The position numbers and the translations under genes are program-made. Source: Prevotellamassilia timonensis (GTDB taxonomy: Bacteria; Bacteroidota; Bacteroidia; Bacteroidales; Bacteroidaceae). Taken from it: a stretch of DNA of 64,000 nt. How positions within the stretch are numbered: the first letter of the stretch is position 1; every line of letters begins with the position of its first letter. Under the pieces are notes generated by a model. That model was not told the DNA's origin. It did not search any database and worked only from the letters and a program-made list of their open reading frames with translations. The stretch lies in NCBI RefSeq assembly GCF_021531665.1, contig NZ_JADYUH010000001.1:1-64000 (forward strand). Reading direction: 5' to 3'. Positions 1 through 8,142 of this stretch are shown here, one piece after another.

Positions 1-104
1 TCTTATAAGACCAAAACGGAAGCATCACAGCAGCGGCGCAGCCGCCATACTCTTCAAGGGGTTTTCTTGGTTTGTCTTTGCCCCTTTTTCTTTTTATCAC
101 TTCC

Positions 105-172
105 TCTCTTTGTCTCTTTGACTCTTTGTCCCTTTGTCCCTTTGTCTCTTTGTCTCTTCAACTCTTCGATTA
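105..172. repeat. 8-bp tandem pyrimidine-rich repeat
   Basis: About eight imperfect units of the type CTTTGTCT or CTTTGTCC follow each other with an exact 8-bp step. Related short runs (CTGTCCCT) recur near 272-290 and 410-432. A tract of this kind can change length by slippage. No gene that it would switch was identified. Confidence 0.6.
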
Positions 173-301
173 ATGAGACAATTAATGGGCATTAATGGAG
201 AAAAAATCTTGTTTTGGACACGAATTGTTCGCGATTTGTTCAGAATTAATGAGACAATGCGGGAAAGTGACCTGTCCCTCTGTCCCCTTTTTCTCAAAAT
301 C

Positions 302-333
302 CTTGCACAATCCAAATAAATGCCTTACCTTTG
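302..333 (+). promoter_or_regulatory. Bacteroidetes-type promoter
   Basis: CTTG at 302-305 is followed after 20 bases by TACCTTTG at 326-333 and then C, a good match to the Bacteroidetes -33/-7 pair. No gene follows. Ten bases downstream lies a GC stem with a T-rich tail, so any transcript would be only about 50 nt. Confidence 0.4.
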
Positions 334-343
334 CAGCGCTAGA

Positions 344-392
344 ACCCCCAAGCCTCTTAACAATGCTCAAATCGGGGGTCGTTTTATTTTTA
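344..392 (+). terminator. Terminator-like stem, possible end of a small RNA
   Basis: ACCCCC at 344-349 pairs with GGGGGT at 374-379 and is followed by CGTTTTATTTTTAT. With the promoter at 302-333 it would delimit a very short RNA starting near 340. The loop of 24 nt is long, so the call is weak. Confidence 0.3.
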
Positions 393-484
393 TACCACTA
401 TGAGATTGTACCTGTCCCTCTGTCCCTCTGTCCCGCTGTGCCACCTTACTGCGGCTTCCGTCCCTTAAAAAGAAAACGCCAAAA

Positions 485-600
485 ACGGAATAAGTCAGCA
501 AAAACAGGTGTTCAAAAACGGAATAAGTCAGAAAAAGTTGGGTTCAAAAAACGGAATAAGTCAGAAAAAGTTGGGTTCAAAAAACGGAATAAGTCATATT
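485..600 (+). repeat. 33-bp direct repeat, four units
   Basis: The core ACGGAATAAGTCA occurs at 485, 518, 551 and 584, exactly 33 bp apart. The last two intervals are almost identical, while the first is diverged. Because 33 is a multiple of three, the plus-strand frame stays open and would give an 11-residue repeat rich in Lys, Asn and Ser. Confidence 0.8.
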
Positions 601-805
601 TTCTTTTTCCGAGAGATGAAGAAGTGATAATATTGCGCTGATTCTCAATCATTTCCCTTTACTTCTATCGTAATACCTATGCTTGAGCGCAAATTTACCG
701 TGTTCTCGGAGCATTTCCTCAAAAAAGAAAGCGACAAGACTGTGGTTTCCTGCGGCTGTCAGGAGAGGTCGTCCACATCTTCATTTTGAAGTCCGTTGAG
801 CGTAT

Positions 806-1321
806 TCATCCCAGATAGTCCTCCAAAAAGCGACGGATGGAGGCGAGACCGAAGCGAGCGGGACAGAGTTCGGCGCGGGGAATGAGTAACACTTCTGCGG
901 CATCATCGCCTGCTTGTAGTACTGCCGCTGTGCTGATGCGGCAAAGGAAGAAGGCATCGCAGGTGTGGACGTCATGACCCGAAAAGGGATAGACATTGGG
1001 GTGAGAACCGATGAAACGGTAGTCCTCAATGTCTATCCCGATTTCTTCTTTCACTTCTCTTTTCAATCCTTCAATGAGACTTTCTCCCGGGTTCACGAAG
1101 CCGCCGGGAAGGTCCAGTGTCCCTTTTGCCGGTTCGTTGTTGCGAAGGACACAAACCACTTCGTCACGCTCCGTCAGGATGAGTGCTGCGGTGGCGGCGG
1201 CAGCGTTCGGATAGAACTCAAAACCACAAGAGGTGCACCGCTTGCTGAAAGCGTTGTGCACCTCAAAGGTTGGTCTGCCGCAGTGTGGGCAGTGATGAAA
1301 ATCTTCCAAAGGATGTTTCAT
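806..1321 (-). CDS. Nudix hydrolase with N-terminal zinc ribbon
   Basis: This 171-residue protein begins with a zinc ribbon (Cys11, Cys14, Cys29, Cys32) followed by a complete Nudix box at about 75-97, with Gly75, Glu81, Arg89-Glu90 and Glu93-Glu94. Nudix enzymes cleave nucleoside diphosphates linked to another group. The ribbon plus Nudix arrangement recalls NudC-type NADH pyrophosphatases, but the substrate cannot be read from the sequence. It is probably cytoplasmic. The gene is monocistronic. A TACTTTG-like box lies only a few bases before the ATG, which would give a nearly leaderless message. A 162-bp repeat lies immediately upstream. Confidence 0.88.
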   Translation of the reverse strand: MKHPLEDFHHCPHCGRPTFEVHNAFSKRCTSCGFEFYPNAAAATAALILTERDEVVCVLRNNEPAKGTLDLPGGFVNPGESLIEGLKREVKEEIGIDIEDYRFIGSHPNVYPFSGHDVHTCDAFFLCRISTAAVLQAGDDAAEVLLIPRAELCPARFGLASIRRFLEDYLG

Positions 1322-1335
1322 GAGTCAAAGTACTT

Positions 1336-1497
1336 AGTAATCCTCAAAAAATAACCTGCATCATCTTTGAAAATCTTTTCGGTCCATATTTCCTCCCTCA
1401 TCAGTCACATAGCTACGGCTATGCTCCTTCTTCGGGTGAAAATCTGACCTCGAAAATGTCATTCAAACCTGACGCAACTTATTATTTTCATATTACT
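1336..1497. repeat. 162-bp dispersed element, copy 1
   Basis: This stretch is repeated at 61134-61295 with only about five differences. It starts AGTAAT and ends ATTACT, and the outer 19 bases form an imperfect inverted repeat (about 14 of 19). Inside is a perfect hairpin, CATAGC-TACG-GCTATG. It carries no open frame and has the look of a miniature inverted-repeat element. Its end touches the wbuC stop codon. Confidence 0.75.
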
Positions 1498-1886
1498 TAG
1501 GGCATGGCGTCGCAGGGGTCAAGCGGGCGGTAAGGTCCGTCTTTCACTTCAAAGATGACCGCGGGCTCCACCACTTCCAGCGAGTGCCATTGTCCTTTCG
1601 GAATCTGAATGCCGTAGTGTCCCCGGGAGACATCGAGGCGGTGACGCTCCGTTTCTTCACCTTGGTCGTTGAAGAACATCACATCCAGCTTTCCACGCAG
1701 GATGATGAAAGTCTCGGCGGTGGCACGGTGACGATGAATCGGCAGGACAGTGCCCGGTTCCAGTGCGTTGAAGAGACGTTGCGCCTTGGATTCCGCAGAC
1801 TCGTGAAGGTTAAAGTTCATGCGCAGTCTCTCTGACTGTTTTGCGCGTTCGGCAAGTTCGTCAAAAAGTGTATCGTCAATCAACAT
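1497..1886 (-). CDS. WbuC-family cupin metalloprotein
   Basis: The protein has 129 residues when started at the Met reading MLIDDTLFDEL. The longer frame upstream only translates the low-complexity end of rnc. Recognisable WbuC features are the N-terminal helix, a segment reading RLRMNFNLHES, and a single cupin motif with HRHR, then ETF and LRGKLDV. WbuC proteins sit near surface-polysaccharide genes in many bacteria, but their reaction is not established. The gene overlaps the end of rnc by 11 bases, suggesting translational coupling as the last gene of acpP-fabF-rnc-wbuC. The stop codon abuts the 162-bp element. Confidence 0.82.
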   Translation of the reverse strand: MLIDDTLFDELAERAKQSERLRMNFNLHESAESKAQRLFNALEPGTVLPIHRHRATAETFIILRGKLDVMFFNDQGEETERHRLDVSRGHYGIQIPKGQWHSLEVVEPAVIFEVKDGPYRPLDPCDAMP

Positions 1887-3654
1887 GGTCTTCTTTCTTT
1901 TCTTGAGTTTGTGGTTTCTCTTCCGATGCGCCCGGGCGGCGTGATGCCGCTCTTCTGCGAGGTTTGGCTTTGCTGACTTTGGTGGCTTTTGCTTCAGCAT
2001 GGTTTGCTCCAGCCTCGGCTTCAGCGTTGTTTGCCTCGGCTTCTGCGTTCTTTTCCTCGGCTTTGGCGTTGTTAGCTTCGGCTTTGGCGTTGTTAGCCTC
2101 GGCTTCAGCGTTGTTTGCTTCGGCTTTGGCTGCTTTGGACTCACCTTGTGACGCATTGTCCCCGGCGTTTTCGGTGTTCACGCTATCCTCTTTTGAGTTG
2201 ATGTCTTCACCGGCTTCGGGAGTTTCAGTTTTTTTGCGTCGTGGTTTTCGCTTGGGCTTTTCCGGAGTCGCTTCAGCCGCGTTCGTGTCAGTGCTGCTGA
2301 CTTGCACATTGGCATCTTCAACTTTAGGTGCTTCGTTGCCTGTTGCTTCCGAGTTCGCTTTTGCTGTTCCCTCGCTCTTTGCCTCTTCTTTTTTCTTCGC
2401 TTTGGCTCGTGGGTTGGATTTCTTTTCCGCAGCCTTTTTCTCTGAGGCTTTCTTTGTGGACGCTTTTTTCTCCGCTTTTCCTTCTTCTTTCGTTTCCGCC
2501 GTTTCCTGTAGCGCTTCGTCCACAGTCATGGCTTTTCGTTTCGGGTTGCGGGTTTGTTTGCGTTTCGGTTTGTTTTCTTCTTCCAGCATCATCGGAGCGG
2601 TGGCGAAGTCATTGGCGAGCCGCAGGTCTGAGGTCTGTTCAATGATGTCGAAGCGTTGCGTGTGGTCGTAGGCGGTGTCGTAGGCATCTTCCGCGGAGAC
2701 GTTCACTTTCCCGCTCGTTTTTTTCGCGGGGTTGTTTTTCGGCTTTGCTTGTTGTGTTTTTCTCTCTGTTTCTTTGATTCCGAGATCTGCGAGACGTGGC
2801 AGTGTGAAGTTTTCCACCGCCTCCATGGCGGTGCGTTTTTCTTTTGAATCAAAGAGACTGCGATAGAAGCCTCGATTTCCGTTCAGTCGAATCAGTGCGT
2901 CTTTTGCGCCGTGCTGGTGAGCTTCCTTCTTGCTTCTTCCTTGTCCCTTTCCGACGGAGATGCCTTCCACGAAGAGTTCGCAGTGGAAGATTTTCACGTT
3001 CTCGCTCTCGTCAAGGTCTCTGATTTCCAATTGGAGGCGATTTTTCTGGCTCCATTCCAGCAGTTTGCTTTTGAAGTTCACCTCTTTCTGTGCCACGGTG
3101 TCAAGGTCAATGTAGCGTCCGATGATGCGGTTGCTGACGAACCAATGGCAGTGGCGGTAGCCTCGGTCCAGATAGATGGCTCCGATGAGTGCTTCAAAGG
3201 CGTTTCCCCCGATGTTTGTGTGAGACATTCGGGTGGTTTGGGAGACGTGAATCAGTTTTTCGAGTCCCATCTGCGTAGCGAGTCGGTTGAGCGATTCGCG
3301 CTGCACGATTTTGGCTCGGGTGGAGGTGAGGAATCCTTCTCTTTCGTTTTTGAAATGACGGAAAAGGATGTCCGACACCACTCCTTCGAGGATGGCGTCG
3401 CCAAGATATTCCAACCGTTCGTTGTTGATGGGTTTGTTCGGTTGTGAGTTTCTTCCTTTTCTGTCTCTCGAGTGCGAGCGTCTGTCTTTGTGGCTTTCGT
3501 TTTGTTGCTGATAGGCGACGGACTTGTGGGAGAAAGCGATGCGATAGATTTCGATGTCGTGGGGATAGAATCCCAGGATATCATACAAAGCCGAAAGAAA
3601 CTCCTTGTTCCGTCGGAACGGGAGTTTCATTCGGTCTAAAAGGTTCAGAATCAT
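1876..3654 (-). CDS. rnc: Ribonuclease III with long low-complexity C-terminal tail
   Basis: RNase III cuts double-stranded RNA in rRNA processing and mRNA decay. The catalytic signature NNERLEYLGDAIL lies at about 77-89, a second acidic motif FEALIGAIYLD at about 150, and a double-stranded-RNA-binding domain at about 190-255. The start at 3654, eight bases after the fabF stop, fits the usual N-terminus better than an upstream Met inside fabF. The protein has 592 residues, about twice the normal size. Residues from about 256 on are Lys/Glu/Ala/Thr-rich and end in repeats of the AEANNAEAEANNAKAE type and a basic tail. A 30-residue basic insertion also sits before the catalytic motif. The enzyme core looks intact. 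Confidence 0.93.
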   Translation of the reverse strand: MILNLLDRMKLPFRRNKEFLSALYDILGFYPHDIEIYRIAFSHKSVAYQQQNESHKDRRSHSRDRKGRNSQPNKPINNERLEYLGDAILEGVVSDILFRHFKNEREGFLTSTRAKIVQRESLNRLATQMGLEKLIHVSQTTRMSHTNIGGNAFEALIGAIYLDRGYRHCHWFVSNRIIGRYIDLDTVAQKEVNFKSKLLEWSQKNRLQLEIRDLDESENVKIFHCELFVEGISVGKGQGRSKKEAHQHGAKDALIRLNGNRGFYRSLFDSKEKRTAMEAVENFTLPRLADLGIKETERKTQQAKPKNNPAKKTSGKVNVSAEDAYDTAYDHTQRFDIIEQTSDLRLANDFATAPMMLEEENKPKRKQTRNPKRKAMTVDEALQETAETKEEGKAEKKASTKKASEKKAAEKKSNPRAKAKKKEEAKSEGTAKANSEATGNEAPKVEDANVQVSSTDTNAAEATPEKPKRKPRRKKTETPEAGEDINSKEDSVNTENAGDNASQGESKAAKAEANNAEAEANNAKAEANNAKAEEKNAEAEANNAEAEAGANHAEAKATKVSKAKPRRRAASRRPGASEEKPQTQEKKEDHVD

Positions 3655-3662
3655 TTGGGTTC

Positions 3663-4925
3663 TTATCCGTTGTACTTCTTCAAGATGCAGCAAGCGTTGT
3701 GTCCGCCGAAGCCGAAGGTGTTGCTGAGAGCGGCGCGTACGGTTCGCTTCTGTGCTTTGTTGAAGGTGAAGTTGAGGTTATAGTCAATGTTTTCGTCGCG
3801 GTCATCATCTTCGTGGTTGATGGTGGGCGGTACGATGTCATTCTGGACGCTGAGGCAGCAAATCATGGCTTCCACAGCTCCGGCAGCACCGAGGAGGTGT
3901 CCGGTCATGGATTTTGTGGAACTGATGTTGAGTTCGTAGGCGTGCTGTCCGAAGAGTTTGGTGATGGCTTTGACCTCAGAGATGTCGCCCACGGGGGTGG
4001 AGGTTCCGTGCACGTTGATGTAGTCAATGTCCTCCGGTTTCATTTCAGCGTCTTCGAGCGCAGCTTCCATGACGAGTTTTGCGCCGAGGCCTTCGGGGTG
4101 AGAGGCAGTGATGTGGTGAGCGTCGGCAGACATTCCGACACCAGCCACTTCGCAGTAGATTTTCGCTCCGCGAGCCTTTGCGTGTTCAAGTTCTTCGAGT
4201 ACGAGGATGCCGGCTCCTTCGCCCATGATGAATCCGTCGCGGCTTGCAGAGAAGGGTCGAGAAGCGCGGGCGGGGTCATCGTTGCGAGTGGAGAGTGCGT
4301 GCATGGCATTGAAACCGCCCACGCCGCAGGGGAAGATGGCAGCTTCAGCACCTCCGGTCACGATGGCGTTTGCCTTGCCGAGACGAATGAGGTTGAAGGC
4401 ATCTGCCAGGGCGTTGGTGGAAGAAGCGCAGGCGGCGGTGGTGGTGTAGTTCGGTCCGTGGAAGCCATACTGAATGGAGATGTGACCGGAAGCGATGTCG
4501 GCAATCATTTTGGGGATGAAGAAGGGATTGAATTTCGGTCCGTTCTCATGGTTCACGGCATAGTATCCTGCTTCTTCTTCAAAGGTATGGATGCCGCCGA
4601 TGCCGACGCCGAGGATGACGCCGATGCGGTTTTTGTCGAGGGTTTCGAGGTCCCATCCGGTGTCTTTGATGGCCTCCTGTGCAGCGACGAGCGCATATTG
4701 CGTGTAGAGGTCCATCTTGCGTACTTCTTTACGGTCAATGAAGTCTGTGGCTTTGAAGTTCTTCACTTCGCAGGCGAACTGCGTTTTGAACTTGGAAGCG
4801 TCAAAGTGGGTGATGGGAGCGGCACCGCTGACGCCGGCTTGAATGTTTTTCCAGGTTTCTTCAGCAGTGTTACCAACGGGGGTGAGGGCACCCAAGCCCG
4901 TCACGACAACTCTTTTTAATTCCAT
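3663..4925 (-). CDS. fabF: 3-oxoacyl-ACP synthase II
   Basis: FabF elongates acyl-ACP by condensing it with malonyl-ACP in type II fatty-acid synthesis. The protein has 420 residues, normal for the family. The catalytic Cys166 lies in TTTAACASS, and the two histidines are His306 (NVHGTST) and His343 (MTGHLLGAAGA). The N-terminus MELKRVVVTGLGALTPVG is typical. It follows acpP and precedes rnc, an order common in Bacteroidetes. A gap of 289 bases with two inverted repeats separates it from acpP, so part of the acpP transcript may end before fabF. Confidence 0.97.
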   Translation of the reverse strand: MELKRVVVTGLGALTPVGNTAEETWKNIQAGVSGAAPITHFDASKFKTQFACEVKNFKATDFIDRKEVRKMDLYTQYALVAAQEAIKDTGWDLETLDKNRIGVILGVGIGGIHTFEEEAGYYAVNHENGPKFNPFFIPKMIADIASGHISIQYGFHGPNYTTTAACASSTNALADAFNLIRLGKANAIVTGGAEAAIFPCGVGGFNAMHALSTRNDDPARASRPFSASRDGFIMGEGAGILVLEELEHAKARGAKIYCEVAGVGMSADAHHITASHPEGLGAKLVMEAALEDAEMKPEDIDYINVHGTSTPVGDISEVKAITKLFGQHAYELNISSTKSMTGHLLGAAGAVEAMICCLSVQNDIVPPTINHEDDDRDENIDYNLNFTFNKAQKRTVRAALSNTFGFGGHNACCILKKYNG

Positions 4926-4975
4926 TTTGATTTTGGTTGTTTTGGTCCGCCTCCTCTGTGAGCATTTTTCTCCTA

Positions 4976-5027
4976 CTTAGAGGATTAGTGCGCAGTCTGC
5001 CGAGGCATTTCTCACTAATCCCCTAAG
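4976..5027. terminator. 15-bp inverted repeat between acpP and fabF
   Basis: Bases 4976-4990 pair with 5013-5027, with one mismatch in 15 and a 22-base loop. No strong T-run follows on the minus strand. It could be an attenuator or an RNA-processing site that lets acpP be made in excess over fabF. Confidence 0.45.
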
Positions 5028-5117
5028 TGGTTTCAGAGCATTCAGCTCGGGATGTGGGGGCGGAGGTGAAAAATTGTTTTTGTCAAAAAAGAAGTGGGTG
5101 AAAAGACAAACAACAAA

Positions 5118-5186
5118 TAACGTTTAACGTGCAGCTTTTATGCTTCACAAAGGAAAGTGACGCATCAAGCAAGACGTTAAACGTTA
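5118..5186. repeat. 13-bp inverted repeat with palindromic arms
   Basis: TAACGTTTAACGT at 5118-5130 pairs perfectly with ACGTTAAACGTTA at 5174-5186 around a 43-base loop. Each arm is itself nearly palindromic (AACGTT). It lies just after acpP in the transcribed direction. It may be an mRNA stem or a protein-binding site. Confidence 0.5.
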
Positions 5187-5214
5187 GATGTGTGTCAATC
5201 GTGGAAAAGCTCAA

Positions 5215-5448
5215 TTATGAGTTAGCCTCGATGTAAGCGATAGCGTCACCTACGGTAGAGATTTTCTCAGCCTTGTCATCGGGAATGGTGATTCCGAATT
5301 CCTTTTCGAACTCCATGATGAGTTCTACGGTGTCGAGAGAGTCTGCGCCGAGGTCGTTGGCGAAACTTGCTTCGTTCTTTACTTCTGCTTCGTCAACGCT
5401 GAGCTTGTCAACGATGATTGCTTTTACTTTTGCTTCAATATCAGACAT
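5215..5448 (-). CDS. acpP: Acyl carrier protein
   Basis: This 77-residue protein carries growing acyl chains on a phosphopantetheine arm attached to Ser37 in [10 protein letters not shown]. It is acidic and of normal length. The gene is the first of the acpP-fabF-rnc-wbuC group on the minus strand. A good promoter (TATTTTTG at -7, TTTG at -33) lies 56 to 87 bases upstream. Confidence 0.97.
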   Translation of the reverse strand: MSDIEAKVKAIIVDKLSVDEAEVKNEASFANDLGADSLDTVELIMEFEKEFGITIPDDKAEKISTVGDAIAYIEANS

Positions 5449-5503
5449 AGTTTCTAATTTATAGATATTAATGAAATGTATTGGCTTATCCTAATTACGG
5501 GTG

Positions 5504-5535
5504 CAAAAATACGGGTTATTATTCGTACTGACAAA
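5504..5535 (-). promoter_or_regulatory. Promoter of acpP operon
   Basis: Read on the minus strand, TTTG (5532-5535) is followed after 20 bases by TATTTTTG (5504-5511) and C. This matches the Bacteroidetes housekeeping consensus and points at acpP. Confidence 0.7.
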
Positions 5536-5644
5536 CATTTGTGCGAAAAAGTGGCATTTTCCTGCACATTTCTTGAATTTGTGTGCTAAGAAAGGCATTA
5601 AATCTGTGTTTTTTGCTTTCCCGCAGTCATGATTGGTTTTGTGC

Positions 5645-6571
5645 TTACAGTCCCCAGACGGAGGTGATGCATTGGTTTTCGATGCTTTCTTCTTTGGTGT
5701 CCGGGAGGTTGGGGAAGAAGTTGATGCCGGTGGTCGTCTCAAGTTGGTTGATGCTCATGGCGTGCTTCTTCATGGCGCTTTCAGCCACGGGGTCTTCGTA
5801 GGTGTAGTTGTAGTTTTTGTGTTCCAGGAGGAATCCGATGGAGGAATAGATGCCGTTTTTGATGCGGAGCAGTGCCATGAAGTAGTATTTTGGTACGGCA
5901 ACCTTTGCTCCGTTGCTGCGGTTGACGTGTGTGAGAATTTGTCCGTCGCGGATGGTGCCTCCCTTGACGACGTAGAGCGTGTCGCTGAAGCCTTCGTTTC
6001 TTCCGAGTTTCTGAACCAGTCCTTCCAGTGTCACCCAGTAGCCTTGGTTGAAGCTGGAAAGTTGTGGTGACATGTTGGACATGTAGAAGGTGTTTTGATT
6101 GGCATCGAGGGAGTAGAGTCGGTCGGCAGAGGCGCAGAGGTGACCTCGGTCATAGCCGCTGTAGGAGCTGCTTCCAATTTGACAATCGGACGGTAGTAGG
6201 GGGTCATCCATGAAGGAGCCCGAACGACTCACGTTCTTTTTACGTGTGGCGGAGTCAAAGCGGAAAGCCACCCAGCGGGAGTGATATTCCTTTTTGTCGT
6301 ATTCAATCGTGTAGGTCACGACATCTTTCTTGGCTCCGTTCACGGTTTCAGAAGACGTGTGGCAGATGAGCAGGGTGCTGCCGTCTCGGAGAATCTCGGG
6401 AGTTTCCATGCGGCTGACGATGGCTTTTGCCTCTGCATCAAGTTCTTCTTCGCCGCCGGGTTGTTCGTTATTCCCTCCGTCTTCGCCGGGTGGCAGAATG
6501 GGGTCGTCGCCACCGCAGGACGCGGTGAAGGTGAGAGCGGCAAACAGAAGAAGTAGTTTGTGAAGTTTCAT
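5645..6571 (-). CDS. DNA/RNA non-specific endonuclease lipoprotein
   Basis: A 308-residue secreted lipoprotein. The signal peptide ends in TASC with Cys19, followed by a flexible Gly/Glu/Pro linker to about residue 45. The rest is a NUC1-type (beta-beta-alpha metal) nuclease with the DRGH motif at 141-144 (catalytic His144) and the metal-site Asn175 in FNQGYW. Such enzymes degrade single- and double-stranded DNA and RNA. Being a lipoprotein, it would act at the periplasm or cell surface. It is the last gene of a minus-strand group with two OB-like lipoproteins and a TonB-dependent outer-membrane protein. A hairpin between it and the previous gene may reduce its expression. Confidence 0.88.
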   Translation of the reverse strand: MKLHKLLLLFAALTFTASCGGDDPILPPGEDGGNNEQPGGEEELDAEAKAIVSRMETPEILRDGSTLLICHTSSETVNGAKKDVVTYTIEYDKKEYHSRWVAFRFDSATRKKNVSRSGSFMDDPLLPSDCQIGSSSYSGYDRGHLCASADRLYSLDANQNTFYMSNMSPQLSSFNQGYWVTLEGLVQKLGRNEGFSDTLYVVKGGTIRDGQILTHVNRSNGAKVAVPKYYFMALLRIKNGIYSSIGFLLEHKNYNYTYEDPVAESAMKKHAMSINQLETTTGINFFPNLPDTKEESIENQCITSVWGL

Positions 6572-6598
6572 TTTCTGGGATATTTTGAGAGAGCAGGA

Positions 6599-6634
6599 AA
6601 GACCGTTGCTGTCGTGGAGGGCAGCAACGGTCTT
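6599..6634 (-). terminator. Hairpin between lipoprotein and nuclease genes
   Basis: AAGACCGTTGCTG (6599-6611) and CAGCAACGGTCTT (6622-6634) are perfectly complementary with a 10-base loop. On the minus strand the stem is followed by a short T-containing run. It probably acts as an attenuator or terminator after the 468-residue lipoprotein gene. Confidence 0.55.
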
Positions 6635-6654
6635 GGTGAGTCTATGAGAGAGGA

Positions 6655-8061
6655 TTATTCAGCGTAGGTGATGACAATCTTTTTGAAGCGAATCTGGCTT
6701 GCAGCACCTGTCTGTCCAGAGATGTTGGTGATGGTAGCCTGGAGTGCGTTGATGCCGGTGAATTTGATGACATCGTCAGCCAGGGAGAAGGTTCCGGGCT
6801 CGATGCTGATGTCACCGCTGGCATTGTAGGTCACACCGCTGAAAACGTCCACGGTCATGTCGATGGAGAGAATCTTCTTGGAGGACCTCACAGTCATGGA
6901 GTTCTTCGGATACATGCGGATGGTATTGCCGGTGGTGTAGTACTTCGGAGCGTTGTTGTTGCCTCCACCGTCGAAGGTGAGGGTGGTGCCGTCACTGAGG
7001 GTGAGGGTGGGCACGGCAGTTCCGTTTTCGAGACCGAGGTCAGCAGCGTTCACGGTGATGGTGTTGCCACTCACTTCGCCGCCGCCTTCTTCGCCTCCGC
7101 CGGGTTGGTCACCTCCGCCGGGTTGGTCGCCTCCGCCTTCACCGGGCTGGGTGTTGCCGTTGATGCTGACCACGTAGGCTTTGCCCTGCACGGTTTCAGG
7201 CGTGTTGCCCTTGAAGTTGGTGACGCGTCCGCAGACAACCACTTCGTCGCCGACGTTCAGGAGTGTGCCGGAGGTGTATTTCTGATTGCCGAGATAGAGG
7301 GCACGGTACACATAGAACTGTCCGGTGCTGGTGCCATCGTCAGAGATGTAGAAGGTGGCGTTACCGAATTCTGTGCCGAACTGCTCTCTGATGGAAACGA
7401 CTTTTCCCTTGATATAGATGTCTTCGGAGCTTTCTTCACCGTCGGCGAGTGCGGCAGCATATTGGTTGGCTGCGACGCTGTTGAAGGGGTTGGCAGCGGT
7501 TCCGTCGCCGGTTGCCTCTCCTTCTTCGCCTCCGCCGGGTTGTTCTCCGCCGGCGGTCACGCCGTTGAGGGAGTAAACGAAGGATTTGCCTTGTGCGGTT
7601 TCAGGTGTGTTTCCTTTGAAGTTCACGACAGAGCCGCAGATGATGACTTCGTCGCCCGCTTTGATTTGCGTGTCTCCTTCGGCGAATTTTTTGTTGCCGA
7701 GGTAGTAGGTACGATAGATATAGAATTGGTTTTTGGAGGTGCCATCGTCAGAGATGTAGAAGGTGGCGTTACCATAGTCGGTGGAGAATTCCTCCTTGAC
7801 GGAAACCACGATGCCTTTGATATAGACGGTGGGAGAGTTCACGTCAGCTTCGAGTGAGGAGATGTATTCGTTGATGCCAGCCACGTTGAAGGGCGTAGCC
7901 AGTGTTCCGTCGCCTTCGGGCTCGGCGGTTTCGCCTTCATCGCCGCCGCCTTCGCCGCCATTACCTTGATCAAAAATGCCGTAGGGGGCAGGGATGTCCT
8001 CGCAAGCTGTGAATCCGAGTGTCAGCACTGCGGACAACAGGAAAAGAAAATACTTTTTCAT
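6655..8061 (-). CDS. Lipoprotein with two DUF6359-like OB domains
   Basis: A 468-residue lipoprotein (FTAC lipobox, Cys20). After a Gly/Glu linker come two closely similar domains, about residues 50-165 and 185-300. Both contain YIKG, NATFYISDDGTS, a YYLGN or LYLGN segment and VVxCGxVxNFKGNTPET, the pattern annotated as DUF6359 and thought to be OB-fold-like. The copies are so alike that stretches of DNA near 7330 and 7740 are identical, which indicates a recent duplication. A Gly/Pro-rich hinge leads to a beta-rich C-terminal domain of about 140 residues. OB folds often bind nucleic acid or sugars, but the role here is unknown. It lies between a DUF5689 lipoprotein and a nuclease lipoprotein gene. 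Confidence 0.75.
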   Translation of the reverse strand: MKKYFLFLLSAVLTLGFTACEDIPAPYGIFDQGNGGEGGGDEGETAEPEGDGTLATPFNVAGINEYISSLEADVNSPTVYIKGIVVSVKEEFSTDYGNATFYISDDGTSKNQFYIYRTYYLGNKKFAEGDTQIKAGDEVIICGSVVNFKGNTPETAQGKSFVYSLNGVTAGGEQPGGGEEGEATGDGTAANPFNSVAANQYAAALADGEESSEDIYIKGKVVSIREQFGTEFGNATFYISDDGTSTGQFYVYRALYLGNQKYTSGTLLNVGDEVVVCGRVTNFKGNTPETVQGKAYVVSINGNTQPGEGGGDQPGGGDQPGGGEEGGGEVSGNTITVNAADLGLENGTAVPTLTLSDGTTLTFDGGGNNNAPKYYTTGNTIRMYPKNSMTVRSSKKILSIDMTVDVFSGVTYNASGDISIEPGTFSLADDVIKFTGINALQATITNISGQTGAASQIRFKKIVITYAE

Positions 8062-8119
8062 TGTATGTTTGATTTATGATTTCTGTTTGTGGGTTCGCCG
8101 CTGTTTTTTGCGGCACGCC

Positions 8120-8134
8120 TTATATATTATATAT
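8120..8134 (-). promoter_or_regulatory. TATATA box upstream of OB-domain lipoprotein
   Basis: A run of alternating A/T (TTATATATTATATAT on the plus strand) lies about 60 bases before the 8061 start, in an otherwise GC-rich 81-base gap. Similar boxes occur near other gene starts in the window. It may be a promoter element or an unstructured leader. Confidence 0.35.
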
Positions 8135-8142
8135 GTGTGGTT

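Larger units (their letters stand above)
1..805. other. Non-coding or decayed region with simple repeats
   Basis: No convincing gene was found before the Nudix gene. The stretch holds an 8-bp pyrimidine-rich tandem tract (about 105-172), a promoter-like pair near 302-333 followed at once by a terminator-like stem, and four copies of a 33-bp unit around 485-600. A frame open from 195 to 641 runs through the 33-bp repeats and would encode a basic 11-residue repeat, but its first 80 residues look like translated low-complexity DNA, so it is not called as a gene. Confidence 0.6.

Noticed and set aside
195-641. A 148-codon frame through the 33-bp repeat
   Set aside because: Only the repeat part is regular; the rest looks like translated pyrimidine-rich DNA. 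Kept as a finding, not as a gene.
3444-4919. A 491-codon open frame opposite fabF
   Set aside because: fabF is unmistakable on the other strand; the antisense product is low-complexity and without motifs.
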